A DNA stretch of 64,000 bases from Rhabdornis inornatus (Eukaryota > Chordata > Aves > Passeriformes > Rhabdornithidae). Positions 1 through 13,949 of the stretch are shown here, piece after piece. The translations under genes were made by a program, and so were the position numbers. The stretch lies in NCBI GenBank assembly GCA_013397075.1, contig VWZS01007625.1:62458-126457 (forward strand), given 5' to 3'. The number at the start of each line of letters is the position of its first letter. The first letter of the stretch is position 1. Below the pieces are notes generated by a model. It made no database searches, was not told where the DNA came from, and saw nothing but the letters and a program-made list of their open reading frames with translations.

Positions 1-3000
1 GAGAGTGTGTTTTATATGGCAATGTGATATTCAGTGATGTTGTGTTACCAAACACTGAGCAAGCTGACAGATACATCTGTTAGAAGTGTAATTACACAGG
101 ATAACTTGTACTAGTGTCCCTCTCTGCTAAAGAAAACAATGGATTTTCATTCAGAGGGGCACCTTGGAAGATTAATGGTAGTAATGAAGCATGAAATATT
201 TCCTTGCTAGCATGGTTAATCTGAAACAGAGGAAACAATCATTTCACGCTGGAGGGATAATCCTTTGAGGAAAATTTTCAGTGAAATAATGTATTGTCAT
301 ATCTCGCATAAGTCAACAAAGAAACTATTGGTGTTGTGCTTATTGTTGTGCTTATTGCAATAAAGGCCAACAAGAACAAAAAAACAAAAAAAAAAGGAAA
401 TGCAATCAGCACAGCCAAAAAGCAGATACACAATGGGATCAGCAGGAGGGAGAGAGGAAGGCTGGAAAACTGTGACAAGAAGCAACAGCATAAGGAGCAA
501 AGGATGCCAGAGACCAGAAATTCAACCATGGGGAGAGAAGTTGGAAGGAAATGTTCAAATAAAAACATTTGGGCACAATTTTTTAAGTGAGCCACGAGCA
601 GTGTTAGTTAAAAGGAAGTGGCCACGGAGGCAGGTACTGCAGCTGGGCAGCAGCAAAGGGTGCCAGGGCAGGCACTGAGCTCCCAGAGCTGCCCCTGTCA
701 CCCCTTGGACACAATTTATACCTTGAATGGGCTCTGCCAGCTAACACAGAGAGACTGGTACATAGATGTGTGTGTATACACGGGAAAAGTAACATTTTAA
801 AAAATATATACTTTTTTTTTTTCCAAGTAAAGCCTTCTCTAGCATACACTGGTCTCCATACAAAAAAAGAAAAAAATCCCTTGATAACAACTTATCAGAA
901 TCATCCCCTCAGATCCTTACCAATGCTCTATCTTCAAAGAACACTCACAAGCCTACATAAGCAGTTTGATCAATACTTTCAACACTAATAAAGGCCAAGA
1001 GCAACTTCATTTCTACCCTTTGCCTAAACTGAATTGGAATCTAAGCAAGTGCATCGCTCAGTTACTTTGCTCATGGTAAGCAGATTCAGCTGAAGGAGAT
1101 AGAGGCTTTCAGTGGCAACTAATGCTGTTCAACTGATAATACTTTATATTTATCTCACATAAACATCAGCAGAGCAGGAAATGCTAAACTTTTTCTAGGA
1201 AAAAAAGCCCCATTAAATACGTCTATTTCTAGATTCTTTTTTTAATACCTAAGTGCCTTTTTATTACTTTAACTGATGACTGCTGTTGTCCTGATAATTT
1301 TTTATTCTGCAAGATGTTTTATGCTTACAATATTCTCAGTGTGAAGCACTAATTAGAATCAGAAAAGCAGTCTATTCTCATCATCTTTTTCCTGTCAGTA
1401 TTTATTATGGGAAATGTCTTTCCTGTAAGAGGGAACCTGTTCCCTTGTCATCTGGGAGGCTGGGTGAGCGTGGGGACTGTCACCTCCCACTGCTCAGTGC
1501 CACCAAGAGCAGAGGCTGTGCCTCCTGAGCCAGGACTGAGACATTCCCTAGGGCTTTGCCTCAGCCTGCCCTGCTGTGATGTTTTTTGGTGTTTTTTCCT
1601 TGCCAGGCTGCCCTGCTGTGATGTTTTCTTTGTTCCAGCCATACATGACTCACTGTGTTGGCCCAGCAGAGCCACAGCTGCAGCCACTCCTTCTCCTGGC
1701 AGGAGGTTTCAGGTATCTCTACCTGGACAGCTTCTGTGGCAAGCAGAACTCTGTTTGCCCACACTGGGCTGGTGTTTGCTGTCACTGATAGCCCTGTCTC
1801 AGTGGCTGTGGCCACCAGATCAGCTCCAGCAGGATACTGTCACTGCAAACTCCTGCTTGTGTGTCACACAGCCGTCAGAACTTTGTTGCTGCCAGGAAAA
1901 GAATAAGGAATGAAGTGTAGAGAATATCAGTGTGACTCTAAAAATGTACTGCCATACTTCACTTCGCTGGTAGAAAATGCAGCTCAACTACTGCAAGGTC
2001 TGTGGCAATTCCACAGACTTGCCTTTGGCTGTGAGAAGGCCATTTTGGCTTTATCCCTCTGCAGCAGACACTTTAAAACCTGTCACACAGTCTGGGGGCT
2101 TTTTTACCTTTTGTTTCTTCCCCTGATATTACAACAGAAAACACACAAAAGAAAGAATTCCCTTTCCCAAACATCTCCAAAGCTAGCAGGAGCTTACTGA
2201 ATGCTGTATGCTGTGCAAACACAAATTTAAGACAATTTTATAGAGCCTGTTATTTACCCAGCTATAACAGCTTCTTTGTTAGAGGGTGGTGCTGTAATTA
2301 TCTGCTTTTATCATTAATAGCTTGAGTCAGTGGTTAATGCAGAGGTGACAAATCACTGAAATGCCTCACAGTTTATGGCTTTTAGCGCTAAGGAATGTTT
2401 CTTTTATTTCCTATCCCTTGTGTATATTGTATTTCCTTTAGATGGCTTCTGCTCTCTTACATGCACATCCCCATTCATAATTAAACATACCTGATCATAA
2501 TTTATTAACACGCAACCAATTACCAAATCTCTGTTGTTTAGTGGTAGTGCCTATTTGGAAAGTGGTGGGTTAAGGGGAATGTTTCTAACTGAGGACTACC
2601 ACAGTAAAGACTTCAGGCTTTTATGTCCCTTCTGCAACATCAGCTGACAAATAAAGAAAAAGTACACATCTGCTTGAATTTGCCAGCCATTGGAAGGATA
2701 GGGGAAACTGCCAGTACCCTCATCTCCACTCCAAAAAGTGGAATCAGAAATATTTTGCGCCCAAAGCAGGAAAGTGCTCTGCTTTCCCTGCAAACTCCAG
2801 TACCCATGTTCCACTTGAATCACAGCCCAAGGACCTGTCTCCAAAGCTGGTGCTGCCTGTGCACACCAGAGGCCCTGCCCTGCAAACACCAGGATGAGAA
2901 TACAGAACACACTGCCAGCTTTAGACTGCCCTTCCCTATCAGGAAATGCAGCCAGTTGTACTCCATTATTTACACACAGAGCGTGGGATTCACCCTGTGT

Positions 3001-4659
3001 ATAAACATAATTTACCCCATACAGTGAGATTTAGCTGCTCCCCCTCCTGCCCCATGCTCACAAAAACACACACTACCCATTTGAAATGGAATGTAACCCC
3101 CCATGTGATAAGAAGTCAGTCACTTTTGGAAGCAATGAGTAGCAACTGTTAAAACAAACCAAACTCCTTTTCAAATGCACCATGAAGCAGAGGAGCAAAA
3201 AAAGAATGAAGCAGAAATGACCTTATCCATAACTATAGCCACAAGGCTAGTTAGGATTCCTTCTGAGTAAAAAATAGAGAAGAACAACTGGCAAATGTCA
3301 GTCTCATTATCATGAATTCCTTTTAGGAGTGAAACAAAAATTACCCTTAGATCTTTTTTCAACAGCCTAGACCATTCTCTGTGTTAGAAGCCTTTCAATT
3401 TCTTTTGAATAACTATCAAATTATGGCAACATCTTTTCTCTTTAGTACTAAAAGCACATGTTTCAGCCTTAATGACTATATGCACACTATATTTGTCTTC
3501 CATAAACACTTGATGTTAAACTAGTTCGGGCATAATGTTGTGAAATACAGTGAGCAGAAAAAAAGGAGGTGAAGCAGAGCAAAAGGGACATTGACTTCAA
3601 AGGTAACTGCTTCTCTGTGATACCTACAGTTTTTAATATTTTCCTTTAGAAATACTAAAATATGGAACATTCCAGCTCAATAAAAGAAGTTCTGAAACAA
3701 TTTAATGTAATGTTCATGTCACCATTTAAAGCCAAGGTTATGCTCTCCAATCTTGAGTCTCCAATGTCTATAGATAAAGAATACAGTTGTCCTTAACCTG
3801 ACAGATGTCAGTGTGAGTTTTCCAAAGTAATAACTTGGTAAGAAGTCAAATCCTAACCTGCTGCAAATCTGTGAGGCTCCAGTGAAGTTAACAGAATTGT
3901 GCCATTTCATGGGAGCCTGGACTGTGGCACAATTTAATCCAGACACTTTAATCTTGCTACCAGCAGTTCAACTAATGCATGTTTTTACAAGGCAATTGAG
4001 TGAAAAAGGGCAGATTCTTCCTTGCCCTTTTTGTCTCTTGAGTAGTTTCAGTCATTTTTACTTTGATGTTCTCTAGCAGTGCATCCTCAAGTGTACCCCC
4101 ATCTATTCTTGAAGGCCAGGCCTTTAAGTCTACAGTTGTTATCCCTCCCAGATATGACTCAACAGTTGTTGAGTCCTGGGACAGTGATGGAGCACAGCTG
4201 ATTTTCCTTGTTCATGACATCATGAATTGTGCTTTATGGGAAAAGATGTTTTTTGTGTATTCACATCATCTCTAGGTAAGGCTCAGGAAGAAAGACCAGA
4301 TGTTGGGTTTTGTGGTGGGTTCCTGTGGGCTTTTCCCACACTTATTTCCCTGGAAACAAACCTGTGGTTGTGATCTCGGGTCAGGACCAGCTGTCTAAAT
4401 CCTTCCCTACTTCCATTTGTCCAGCTTCCTGAACTGACACAGAACTGCATGGGTCCTCATCATATTTACCCACCTGGCATCACTGAACCAGGAGGACAAA
4501 AACTCCAGACCCTTAGAGCTCCTGTGTCCCACTTCTCTGGTACCTGGAGATACAGATGTGAGGCTGAGTGTAATGGGTTTCTGTGCCCTCAAAACCCCAC
4601 ATCCAGCCTTTCTTCCTGGAAGCACAGAGAGGTTTATCCAGCTCTGTGTGCCTCGTGAG
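1..4659. other. Unannotated unique sequence, no gene seen
   Basis: No open frame here has a recognisable family or convincing exon structure. The stretch is AT-rich with short homopolymer runs (A-rich near 363-400, a T run near 813-822) and a GC-richer patch at about 1440-1880. That patch holds a 168-codon ATG-initiated frame (1407-1913), rich in Cys, Leu and Pro, which I do not believe is a gene. Bases 2230-2480 are TAAT-rich and low in simple repeats, which is compatible with a conserved non-coding element, but this cannot be shown from one sequence. Confidence 0.6.
1567..1627. repeat. Short 42-bp-spaced direct repeat
   Basis: A 19-base string beginning TGCCCTGCTGTGATG occurs at 1567 and again at 1609. 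The intervening bases are T-rich. It is a small local duplication, and it gives the overlapping reading frame a repeated peptide with a Cys-Cys-Asp-Val core. Confidence 0.55.
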
Positions 4660-4783
4660 CCTTGGTACCAACACATCCAGGTTCATCCAGCCTTGGTACC
4701 AACACATCCAGGTTTATCCAGCCTTGGTAGCAACACATCCAGGTTTATCCAGCCTCGGTACAAACACATCCAGGTTTATCCAG
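4660..4783. repeat. Minisatellite, four 31-bp units
   Basis: Four head-to-tail units start at 4660, 4691, 4722 and 4753. Each contains CCTTGGTACCAACACATCC followed by an AGGTTTATCCAG-type end, with only a few substitutions between units. A partial unit end (GGTTTATCCAG) lies just upstream at about 4631. Because 31 is not a multiple of 3, the same unit is read in all three frames. This explains the overlapping short frames with repeated His-Pro-Gly and Asn-Thr-Ser-Arg-Phe peptides, which are not genes. Confidence 0.93.
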
Positions 4784-7700
4784 CTGTGAAGACCCTGCTT
4801 CAGCTGCTTCACCAACCTCCACTGGGCACTCTGGGCTGCAGGACTCTCCTCCACATGGATGGGGACAATGATATGGAACTAAACAGAGATGTCTGACAGC
4901 TTTCCAGGGAGCAGCAGAGAAGAGAAGGCATTCTACCTCAAGCCTCATTCAGGAAAGATCCCTCAGAGGCAATTCCAGGCAGCCAAGGCCATCTTACATT
5001 GCTTGTGACTCCCTGAGGAGCAGCATGAACCAGAAGCATCACATGAGGGTTTTACCATGTGAAACACACAAGGATTCCACTCAGCCACAAGTTTAAGGTC
5101 AGATTATGAAGGCTAAGCAGAACATGCCATAAGGTACAGTAAAAGGTCAATATTCATATTTGAAAAAAGGGGAGTGATGATAGTTACTTGCTCCAGAGAG
5201 TTGTTATGAAGCTCAGCAAAGTTCTGTGTGATTCCCTGATGTGCCCTGTCAATGCCAAGGGTTATTCTCTAAAGAAAGCATCCTCCAGTGTCTCCTGCCA
5301 AAGCATGATTTCCAGAACACGCCACAGAGCAAACCAGAGACAGCTCTGAGAGATGCAGAAACAGCACCCTGTAACACCAAGGGTGCTGCTGGCAGGGAGC
5401 TACAGCCTGTGGTAATGACTTCTGCAGAAAGCAGGACTGGGTCTGTGAGAGCCTGTCCTGGCTTTACAAGGGTGTTAATAAACCTTCCAACACTTCTCCT
5501 GCCATGTTCCATGAGCATCTATCCTACACCGTGAATGCCTGCTGGAAATGGGAGCTTTACACAAGATACTTTTCCCCTGGATTTGCAGACACATGGATTA
5601 TGTTATCTCCCCTTTTGTGACAGCACCCAAGACAGTCACAGCTGAAATCCCAGCGAGCTTCTTGAAGTTCCCCTTCTTGCTGCCTTAGATCAAGGCAGCA
5701 ATGGATCTCTCAGGTTATATCCCTGAAGCTTTTTTAAAACGTTATTACAAACATGGAGGACAACATTTTCCATTTTTTTCCTATGAATCCAGAAAATTCA
5801 AACACAGAGTCAGTTGAAGAATATAGCTATTATCCTAAACACTCCATTCCTTAAAGATGATGCTCATTGCTATTTCAAGTTACTTCTAGCTGATATTCCA
5901 TCAGAAAACAGACAGATTCAGGACACATCAAATAAACTTTACGTTATAAGATCAGAGAAATACTCACAACGATGACACAGCATTTATAACAATAACTGCT
6001 AGAAATGAAAAAATCCACAGTGGCCTAACTCATGATGAGAGTCAGTAATAACTCCAATTCGGTGCCAGGCAGAGATGCTATTAACTTGTGACTCAGTAAG
6101 CTATCAGCTGTGAAATAATGTGATCACTTAAAAAAAAAAAGCAAAAAACCCAAACCCCAACAAATCCCACCAGAAAAAAATAAGACTGAACATGTTGCTT
6201 ATAAAATGTTTACACCCAGTTTACCAATTTATGTAGTAATGATACTCAGTTTGTTTCTCCAAAATGGCTTTGAGATGCTAAATGCAAAACAAGAATTAGA
6301 AGACTTGAAAACAGAGAGCATATAATTGCTACCAAAAAAGGGATGGCACCAGCATGTCACACACACCCAATGACACCCATATGGCCATGGCTATTTTCAG
6401 CTAATTCTCTTGTCCCTAAATTCCCTTGTGTCCTCTCTTCAGAGCGGATGCCTTCCTGCTCTCAGTGACATCTCCTGTAGCTGTGTTTCATGGCACAAAA
6501 TGGGGCCACTCTGGACTGAGAAGTGAAGGAAATCAGCATTTTGGGACCTGAGAGTGTTGTCTGGAGGAGGGGAAGCACAGAAACCCCGGGTGCAAAGTGA
6601 GGGCTGGGCTTGGAAGGTGAGAAGACAATGGGAACCAATGTCACTGCTTTGGGGTGGGATGAAGAATAACAGAAAAATGTCCTCCAAAGCTTCCTTATCT
6701 GAGCATTTCTAGATTCCAAAAGAAACAAAGAAGAGGCCTGGATTCAGTGGAGTTACCTGACTCTTAATGAGTTTTTCCGTTTGCTGTAAGAGTCACTGTG
6801 GGTCACCATTCTGACATTTATTTTTATGATTATGTCAGATTCCTGCTCTGGAAACATTACTTCCCCCAAAGTTGCTGTTAAAGCTCAAAAAAAAACCAGT
6901 TTGCTTGTTTATATCAGTTTTGTCAAAGACTGTAAATAGAGAAACTTGGTTTCTTTATTTAAAAAAAAAAAAGAGAACATTTGTTTTTCTTCTGATCTTG
7001 TTAGTTTTTCTAATAGAAAAAGCTAATCAAACAGTGTTTTCAAATATTTTAAAATACTGAAAACCCATACAAAAAGCCTTGTGAACATCATATGGTTGGA
7101 GTGTTGGAGTTTCCACAGTGCCTAAACACAAAAACTGTATATTGCCCTTTTTTCATCCCTAAAATCTGACTCTCACTGTATAACCAACTATGGTAAACTC
7201 TGTAAAGAAAAGGGATTGAGATCAGACCTTCCCAGGGGTGTGTTCTGATGAAGCTGAGTGGAAGCTCCTGCTGATGTCTGATGAGAAAGGGAAACTGGAA
7301 ATGTGTGTCCTCATGTAAACAATGCAAAATGGAGGAGATGCTGCCAGGGAAGATGTGATACTCTGAAGCACAACAGTATTAATAAATGTAAGAAGAAATT
7401 GTCCAAAGAGCAAGAATAATTAACCAAACTGCAAACTGACAGCCAGACCTGAACTTTGTCAGAGAAAAGAAGACTCAGAACTGGCGTTTGTTTTGCTCAT
7501 TGTCTTTTTCTGAGTTCATGGCACCCATGGCTAATGAGAGGCTCAGTCTGAAATTTCCAATCTGGCAACTTTTTGAAGTCAAAAGCACAAACAGGTTAGA
7601 GGTAAGGAGACTTTTACAGCCGAAGAGGATGTGAAATTGAAAGTTTTGAAATATTAACCAGAGTCTTATGTTTGATGTGAAAATCCTTTATGTTATGACA

Positions 7701-10700
7701 TCTGATGGGCATTGCTGATAGAGCAGAAATCTAGAGACAGGAGAAACTCCTCTCTCTCCCTCTGTGTCTTTCCTGAAGAAGCTTCCAGCCCCACATGGCT
7801 TCTTGGCTTTTCTGTGGCTGCAGAGAATGCTGAAAACATGACATGTTCACACTAGAACCCAATTTCCCCTTGCTTGGCCCTTGACACCTGGTTTTATGTA
7901 CATGTGTACGTATCTTAAAGCATTGCCAGCCAGACCCTTGCCCACAAAGGGCATTCTATCAGGCCCCCAAAGTGCAGGAAGTTTAAGACACTGGATATTC
8001 TGTGCTCCAAGAAGATGTAAGGCTTTCGAGGGCAATTTGTAGCAAGTGGCCACGTGCCAAGCAAACTGCTGTGCAATGAGTGATTGATGTCCTTGCTGAT
8101 AATCCCTATTTCTGTGCCAGGTTCCTGCAGCAAATCCTGCACCAAACTGGCAGCCCCACTCAGGTGAACAAGGCTGGGGTAATTGATGTGTGCTGGGAGT
8201 CTGCTTCTTCTCAGCTATGGATTTCTTTGGGCAGCCACTCACCACTCAAATCTACTCTTGGAGAACTGAGGCAGATCTGTTTCACATATAAATACCGGTT
8301 TGGCTTCCTGTCCCTCAAATTACAGCCATATTTTAAGCCAGAATGCTGCTGAGCTTTTTTCCAAGCCAAGGAGATAACACTAACTTAGAGCAGTTGGGCA
8401 CCTAGACCTCCCATAAAAATCACAGAACTCCTAGGCTGAGAGCCAACAGCCTGGAGGATGACATGGGAAAAAATAACGTTTAAAAAGAAACATCAAATTG
8501 CATTCCTCACTGTTGGGACTGAAGGACTTTTTCTTCTTGGAGTAGCTCCTTAAGCTACCAATATGAACAAAATGTTGTTTAAGACACAGGTTGAGAGGCA
8601 GGCCTGGACAGAGGTGCCAGTTTCTAGATGCACACTGACACAGCAGAGCTGAACAGAAGGCACAGTGGCGTGATGAGAAGCCCAGGGGACACTTCTGGCA
8701 CCAGTGCCCTCCAGCCAAATGCTGGGGCTCAGACCTGAGTGCCCACCCAGGCACTGGCTTGTGGCATGGGCTTCACTCACTGGCCTGAAGGGACAAGTTC
8801 CAGTCCTTTGGCCACTGAACGTGGTGGATTTTGAGAACTCATTAAGCACAATGCTAAACTGTTAATGCAGATAAAAATGCTTCAGAATTAATGCCAATTA
8901 ATTGGAAAGAGTAATTAAGATAAAATTTTCCATCCCACTTCATCAACCATAGGTACCATGCTCCCCAAACTGTCTTTTAAGTGAGCTAACCTCTAAAGAG
9001 AAATCATTACTGCTATTACTTCTATAGCACAGGCACAATATAACAAGTACATGATCTGTGAAACAGTTGGAAGGAGAGCTCAGGAGGCTAAACCATAAAA
9101 TATGGTAAAAATATGGCTTATAAATTGATGTAAAAATATCTTCTTCAGTCTCGAGTTGTAAAACATTCCATAGATGGGATTCAGAAAGGTCCCTCCTCAC
9201 TTTTGGAAGCTTCTTTATAAAACAGTTCATTAAAAAATTGGAAATAGCATGAAATTATATTATAAATATTGCATTACTTACAAATACAGCCCTCAGCAGA
9301 ACTGGAGAAGCCAGACCATCTGCTCAAAGTGCCAAGGACAACTCCTTTCCTTTGGGGTAAATGTAAATAAAGCTGTGCCACAAAGACAGACCCACTGCAG
9401 TAGATTTGCTGTTAAAAAGTGAAACCTGCTTGGCTTCCAAGCACCTGGTTGGTGCAGCTTTATGAATGGAATGAGTGAGATAACAGCATTTATGAATGAG
9501 TCCTCACCACTAATTTGATTGTTTTTCTTGATATTTATTGCCATGATTACCTCTGAAGGAAGAGAAGAGAAATATTTATTTTTTTTATCTAAACGTTTCA
9601 CATGAGTGATGCCAAGTCCAGCAGCTGCCAGCTGTAAACCAGCAGAATATTTACAGCAGGCCCTACCAGCAGCCACAGCTGATGGAGAGAGCCCTGGCAA
9701 GCTGCTGAAGTTTCTCCTTCAATGGGTCTTAGATGAACTTTAATGCATAAAACATACCTTCAGCACACAGCAATTTGGGCTTGGCTTTTTCCTCCTGTAT
9801 ATTAGATTTTCTTGTATTAAAATGCAGCGTTTCAAGTCCCTCTACTGAATTTTTACAAAGATCTAAGAGAAACAAAACATCAGTCTGAAAGATAAAGACA
9901 ATACACTCTGTCTGTTTCTATGGTTATTTTAAATCAGTTTTATGCTGGCTTTGACAGGGGTCTATTAAATCAAAAGCCAAAGATTGAAGTGGGAGTTCCA
10001 GTAGAATTGAATGAAAGCTAAAATAACTGCAGTCAAAGAAGGGGTCAAAGCCTATGTACTGTTTCAAGAGCAGCTTTCTTTTATGTGTAACAATGATTTT
10101 TAAGCTGCTAAACATTCTGAGCATGGACAGATGCCACTGAAAGGTGCTGGAGTGAGCCCCAATCCAACAGGAGCTCTGCCTGCCTCTGGATGCAGAATTC
10201 CAGCCACAATACCCCTGCACAGCCTCCTCCAAAAGCCCTGAGTGCAGCCCCAAGTGCCTTCTGTGGGGGGGACATTCACCCCTGAGGAGGAGATTCCAGA
10301 TCCCTGGCTTCAGATCCCACCCTGGGGACCAGAGGAGAGCACGAGAGGAAACACAGGAATGGCCTCAGCTCAGCAGACAAGCTCAGGCAGGGCCCCTTTA
10401 CAGCCCAGGAGCTGGTTTGCTGTAAGAGATGGTTCAGGAAAGAATGTAAACCCAGGAAAATGTATTCTCATGGGTTCCAGCCTTAAACAATAGCAGCTGT
10501 TTTGAGATAAAATTCACATGGACACAATGGTGTTAAAAAATCCCTATTGATTCACCGTGACTTTCTGAAAGATACGTTGGTTTTGTAAGACTGTTGTCTG
10601 ATAACTCCATGGAAAATCCTCAAGGCTTTTCTTGAGAAACGCTGGTATTTCTTCTGTAAATATATTTCTATTTTTTCTTTTTCTTCATGCCATTATTGAT

Positions 10701-11682
10701 CTCCAAGACCTCATATCCTCTCACATGTGAGAATTTAAACAAGCACGTGCAAGGCAGTGACATTCTGAGCTGTGAACACGTCTCCCTTTCATGGGAGTCC
10801 TATTTCATACCCATTTAATGATACCTAAACCTGTATTAAACAATGCTACAACAGAGCAAAGACCTCAGCATGTCAAGAGCACAGGTTTCCAGAGGGGAGA
10901 AAAGGTCAAAATCAATCATATAAATTCCACTTCTTGCAAAGAAGCAACTCTGTCAGAGTGACGTTAGAACTGATGGTTTTACAATAGTTCCTGTCATCAT
11001 TTACAAGAACCTGATATCTCCTGGTGAAAATGGGGATGTCACAGGAAACCTCAGTCAGGATTAGAGAGGAAAGTGAACCAAGAGTGGAGAGTGCTTTGTG
11101 TTCACAAAAACAGTGATGGGTTTGTTTTTCCAATTCTGTACAATATGTGGTAAGAAATGCAATGGATTTCATGTGGCACCTGTGATTGTGAATTAAAGAC
11201 CTTCTTCAGCATAAATGTTTCACAGCTTCACACCACTTACCTGGTCAAATGTGACTGCTGAGCACTTTGCCTTTCTTTCCAATCCTCAGCCACTCCCCTC
11301 TCACCTGGAGACCAAGGGACCTGGTTGTGTGATCAATAACTTCAGCTCCTGATTTAAATCCACACTGCAATGGTTCTGCAGTTATCTGGTTTGTGTTAAT
11401 AAATTACATCAAACTAATTCAAACTCCCTAAGAGAGAAAGAGTCCAGATCAGAGTTATTACTATACATTTCAATTTTCTGACTTTTTGTTTTCTCATTCT
11501 GAGGAGGACTTTTCGTTATCATCCGTTTTATCATATTGGAATTGGGAGAAGAAAGGTGAGAAGGAGGGAGTGAATGCAAAGGAGAAAACCCCAAATGTAC
11601 TGGAGAAAATCTGGAAAAGTAGGAGGCTGGTGGGACAATTTAGTAGCAAAGCTCCTTACAAGAACAGGCCATATTGCTACTT
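4784..11682. other. Unannotated unique sequence, no gene seen
   Basis: About 6.9 kb without a supportable gene or recognised transposon. It contains short A-rich low-complexity tracts (about 6129-6180 and 6961-6974). A TAAT-rich patch at about 8880-8935 is only a weak candidate for a homeodomain-bound element. Frames of up to about 135 codons occur on both strands, but none has a recognisable domain. Confidence 0.6.
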
Positions 11683-11810
11683 TTAAAAAAAAACAAACAA
11701 CAAAACAAAACAAACAAAACCCATAAAATTAAATAAAACAGAAACACCGCAGCAAAAACCCAGTAAAAAACCCAGACAAGCAAGAAAACCCCAAAACCAA
11801 CAGAAAAGAA
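11683..11810. repeat. A-rich low-complexity tract (CAAAA-type)
   Basis: The + strand is almost entirely A with interspersed C (units such as ACAAAACAAAC and AAAACCC). The complementary strand yields a spurious Phe/Leu/Val-rich membrane-like open frame. It could be an eroded poly-A tail or a simple repeat; no retrotransposon body is recognisable next to it. Confidence 0.8.
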
Positions 11811-12570
11811 TGTTAGCTTTCCATTGCCAGTTGAGCAAACTGTCTTTCCAGCCACCTGCAAAGGCTGCTTTTAACCTGCAGGACTGTTTTGGGGGTGGTT
11901 TATTATCCCATCCAATTTTTGGGGTTTTGATCTGTTTTGTCAGACCCAGATGTCTCAGCTCGTGCCCCCCAGTTTGTGCCAGCCCTGTAAGGAAGAGGAA
12001 CCATCAAGAGCAGCTTGATGCTTTAGCACCCTGCTTGTCAGGCCAGAACAGCAAAGGGGTTTCCAAAACAGCTTCTTAGGAACAGCTCATCTCTTTCATT
12101 ATCCAGAGAACAAAGCAGAGCATAAACCAAAACAATGAGAAAAATATAAAGGCGAGAAGGGGAAAAATACATCTGAAGCCAAAAGGTGTTACCCAGAGAT
12201 TACACTGCAGCAGAGGTAGTAAAGAAGAGTAAGTGTGCAACAAAACAGGGATGGAGCTGAGGAATTTCTTCTGGGTTTTTAAATGGTCAGCAGAATGGTG
12301 CAATTACATAACACAAATCAGTTACAGACAGTGACAGAGATAAGAGCATTGCAACTTAGAATTAGGGGAACGTTTTCTGGGACAAGAAAAGATTTTTCTA
12401 TTTTCTTACATAGGCCATTTGTTTCTTAATTTTCCAGGCTTTCCAGCCAAGTGCTCAGTTGCTTAATCCAGCTGTAGTGGGTTTGTAATATTCCACCCTT
12501 AGTACTGAAATGTTATGAAATGTTATGAATTATGAAATGTCTTCCTCTTCCACTAAAAAAAAAAATAAAG
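11811..12570. other. Unannotated unique sequence
   Basis: No gene or interspersed repeat recognised. A short ATGAAATGTT-type duplication occurs at about 12505-12537, just before the GGAA microsatellite. Confidence 0.6.
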
Positions 12571-12623
12571 CAAGGAAGGAAGAATGGAAGAAAGGAAGAA
12601 AGGAAGAAAGGAAGAAAGGAAGA
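12571..12623. repeat. GGAA/GAAA purine microsatellite
   Basis: An uninterrupted purine run on the + strand is built from AAGG and AAGGAAGA units, ending in about five copies of the 8-mer AAGGAAGA. Polypurine tracts like this are typically length-polymorphic and can adopt triplex structure. GGAA repeats can also bind ETS factors, although nothing here shows that. Confidence 0.92.
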
Positions 12624-13949
12624 CCCCGTGGATGTGTAAGAAAATGTCTCTCAAATTTTTCTATTTAAAAAATTTTCTATTTGAAAGAGCAACTAAATGA
12701 TAACAGCAGCTGTACATGGGGATCACCCTGCTCACCAGCTCCCCTCTTTCCCTCGAGGATGACCAGGGGAAAGTCAGCAGCAGCCAGAGAAGTGTTTTTA
12801 GACAGAAGGGTCTGCAAAAACACAGATTGACTGCACTTCAGGGCTCCCTGGACCTCTCCAGTTTTTCCAGTACAAATCTATTCATAAACATGGTGATGTT
12901 CCCTCTAAAGAGCTGTCTGGGAATGCACACAGCAATTCTTGCTGCCACATGCTGCTAAAACTGGGGGAGTTTTTGGCCAGGATGGCATCAGAGCAGTGCA
13001 GCAACCTGCTCCAGGTGAGGCATCCCTGCAGGAAGGCAGCAGAGCAGGGCACTGAGTGCTGGAGATGGGAATTCTCCAGCTCTCCTTGTCCCAGAAGAGA
13101 AGGGAGAAGCCTGGACCTCTCTGCTGGGCTTGAGACTTCCAACAGCCTGTCAGTCCTCAGAGTCTGACTGTGCTGTTGGGTCCAAGGGAGATTAGAGACC
13201 AGGAAAAGGGAACAGAGACACCAGCCTGGAGGACATGAGAAGTAAAATTGATGCTTCAACATCTCCAAAATCTCCTTTACTTCTGCCTCAAAAGGGTAAA
13301 TGTTTGAGTAGGAATCTCTAAGGGAGTATCTGAAAGTCACAGGTTAGTGTTCTGTCTTTGTTCCAAAGGTCCACAGATAAATTGTACCCAGTTCCCAGAG
13401 GCAGATCACTCTCTCAGAAATTCACTTGGACAAGCAAAGAGCACGAGATATTTCCAAGATTTAATGGTTAAAAGGTGAAAAGATGACTTTCTGGAAATAT
13501 TCTGCAGTGAGCATCCCATCACTTACAAGAAGTTTGTAGAGAGAAAACAAAGAAAAGTGAGCAACAGGAGGAAAGTGAATTCATCCAGAGATGGAGCTGC
13601 AAATTCAGAATACATTCAGTGAGCTCTGGCACAAGCCTTGGAGCCATCAGGTACCCCTGATATTCTCCTTGGACATTTCATCTTGTGCTCAGAAGGGGCT
13701 CACATAGAGCAACCACATTGCTTGTGCTGATTCTGCTCCACCTGACCACTCCCCTTACACAGAAAACTGTGTAAAAGACAGCAAAGAACAAATAAAAAAT
13801 TAGTGTTGAGGTGTATGGGATCTTTCAAAACATAATTTTGTATGTTCATCAAGGGTACCAATTATTTAAGCTATGCATTAGAGAACTTTAGGCATGTTTA
13901 AAAAAAGTATTTGAAAAGATCGAAATAATTTTATCATATTTGCAGTACA
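12624..13949. other. Unannotated unique sequence, no gene seen
   Basis: The sequence is GC-richer between about 12710 and 13220. The largest minus-strand frame (152 codons, 12882-13340) shows no recognisable family. No transposon was recognised. Confidence 0.55.

Noticed and set aside
1407..1913. 168-codon ATG-initiated frame
   Set aside because: No recognisable domain, biased Cys/Leu/Pro composition from a GC-richer patch, and it crosses a local direct repeat. No splice or promoter context supports it.
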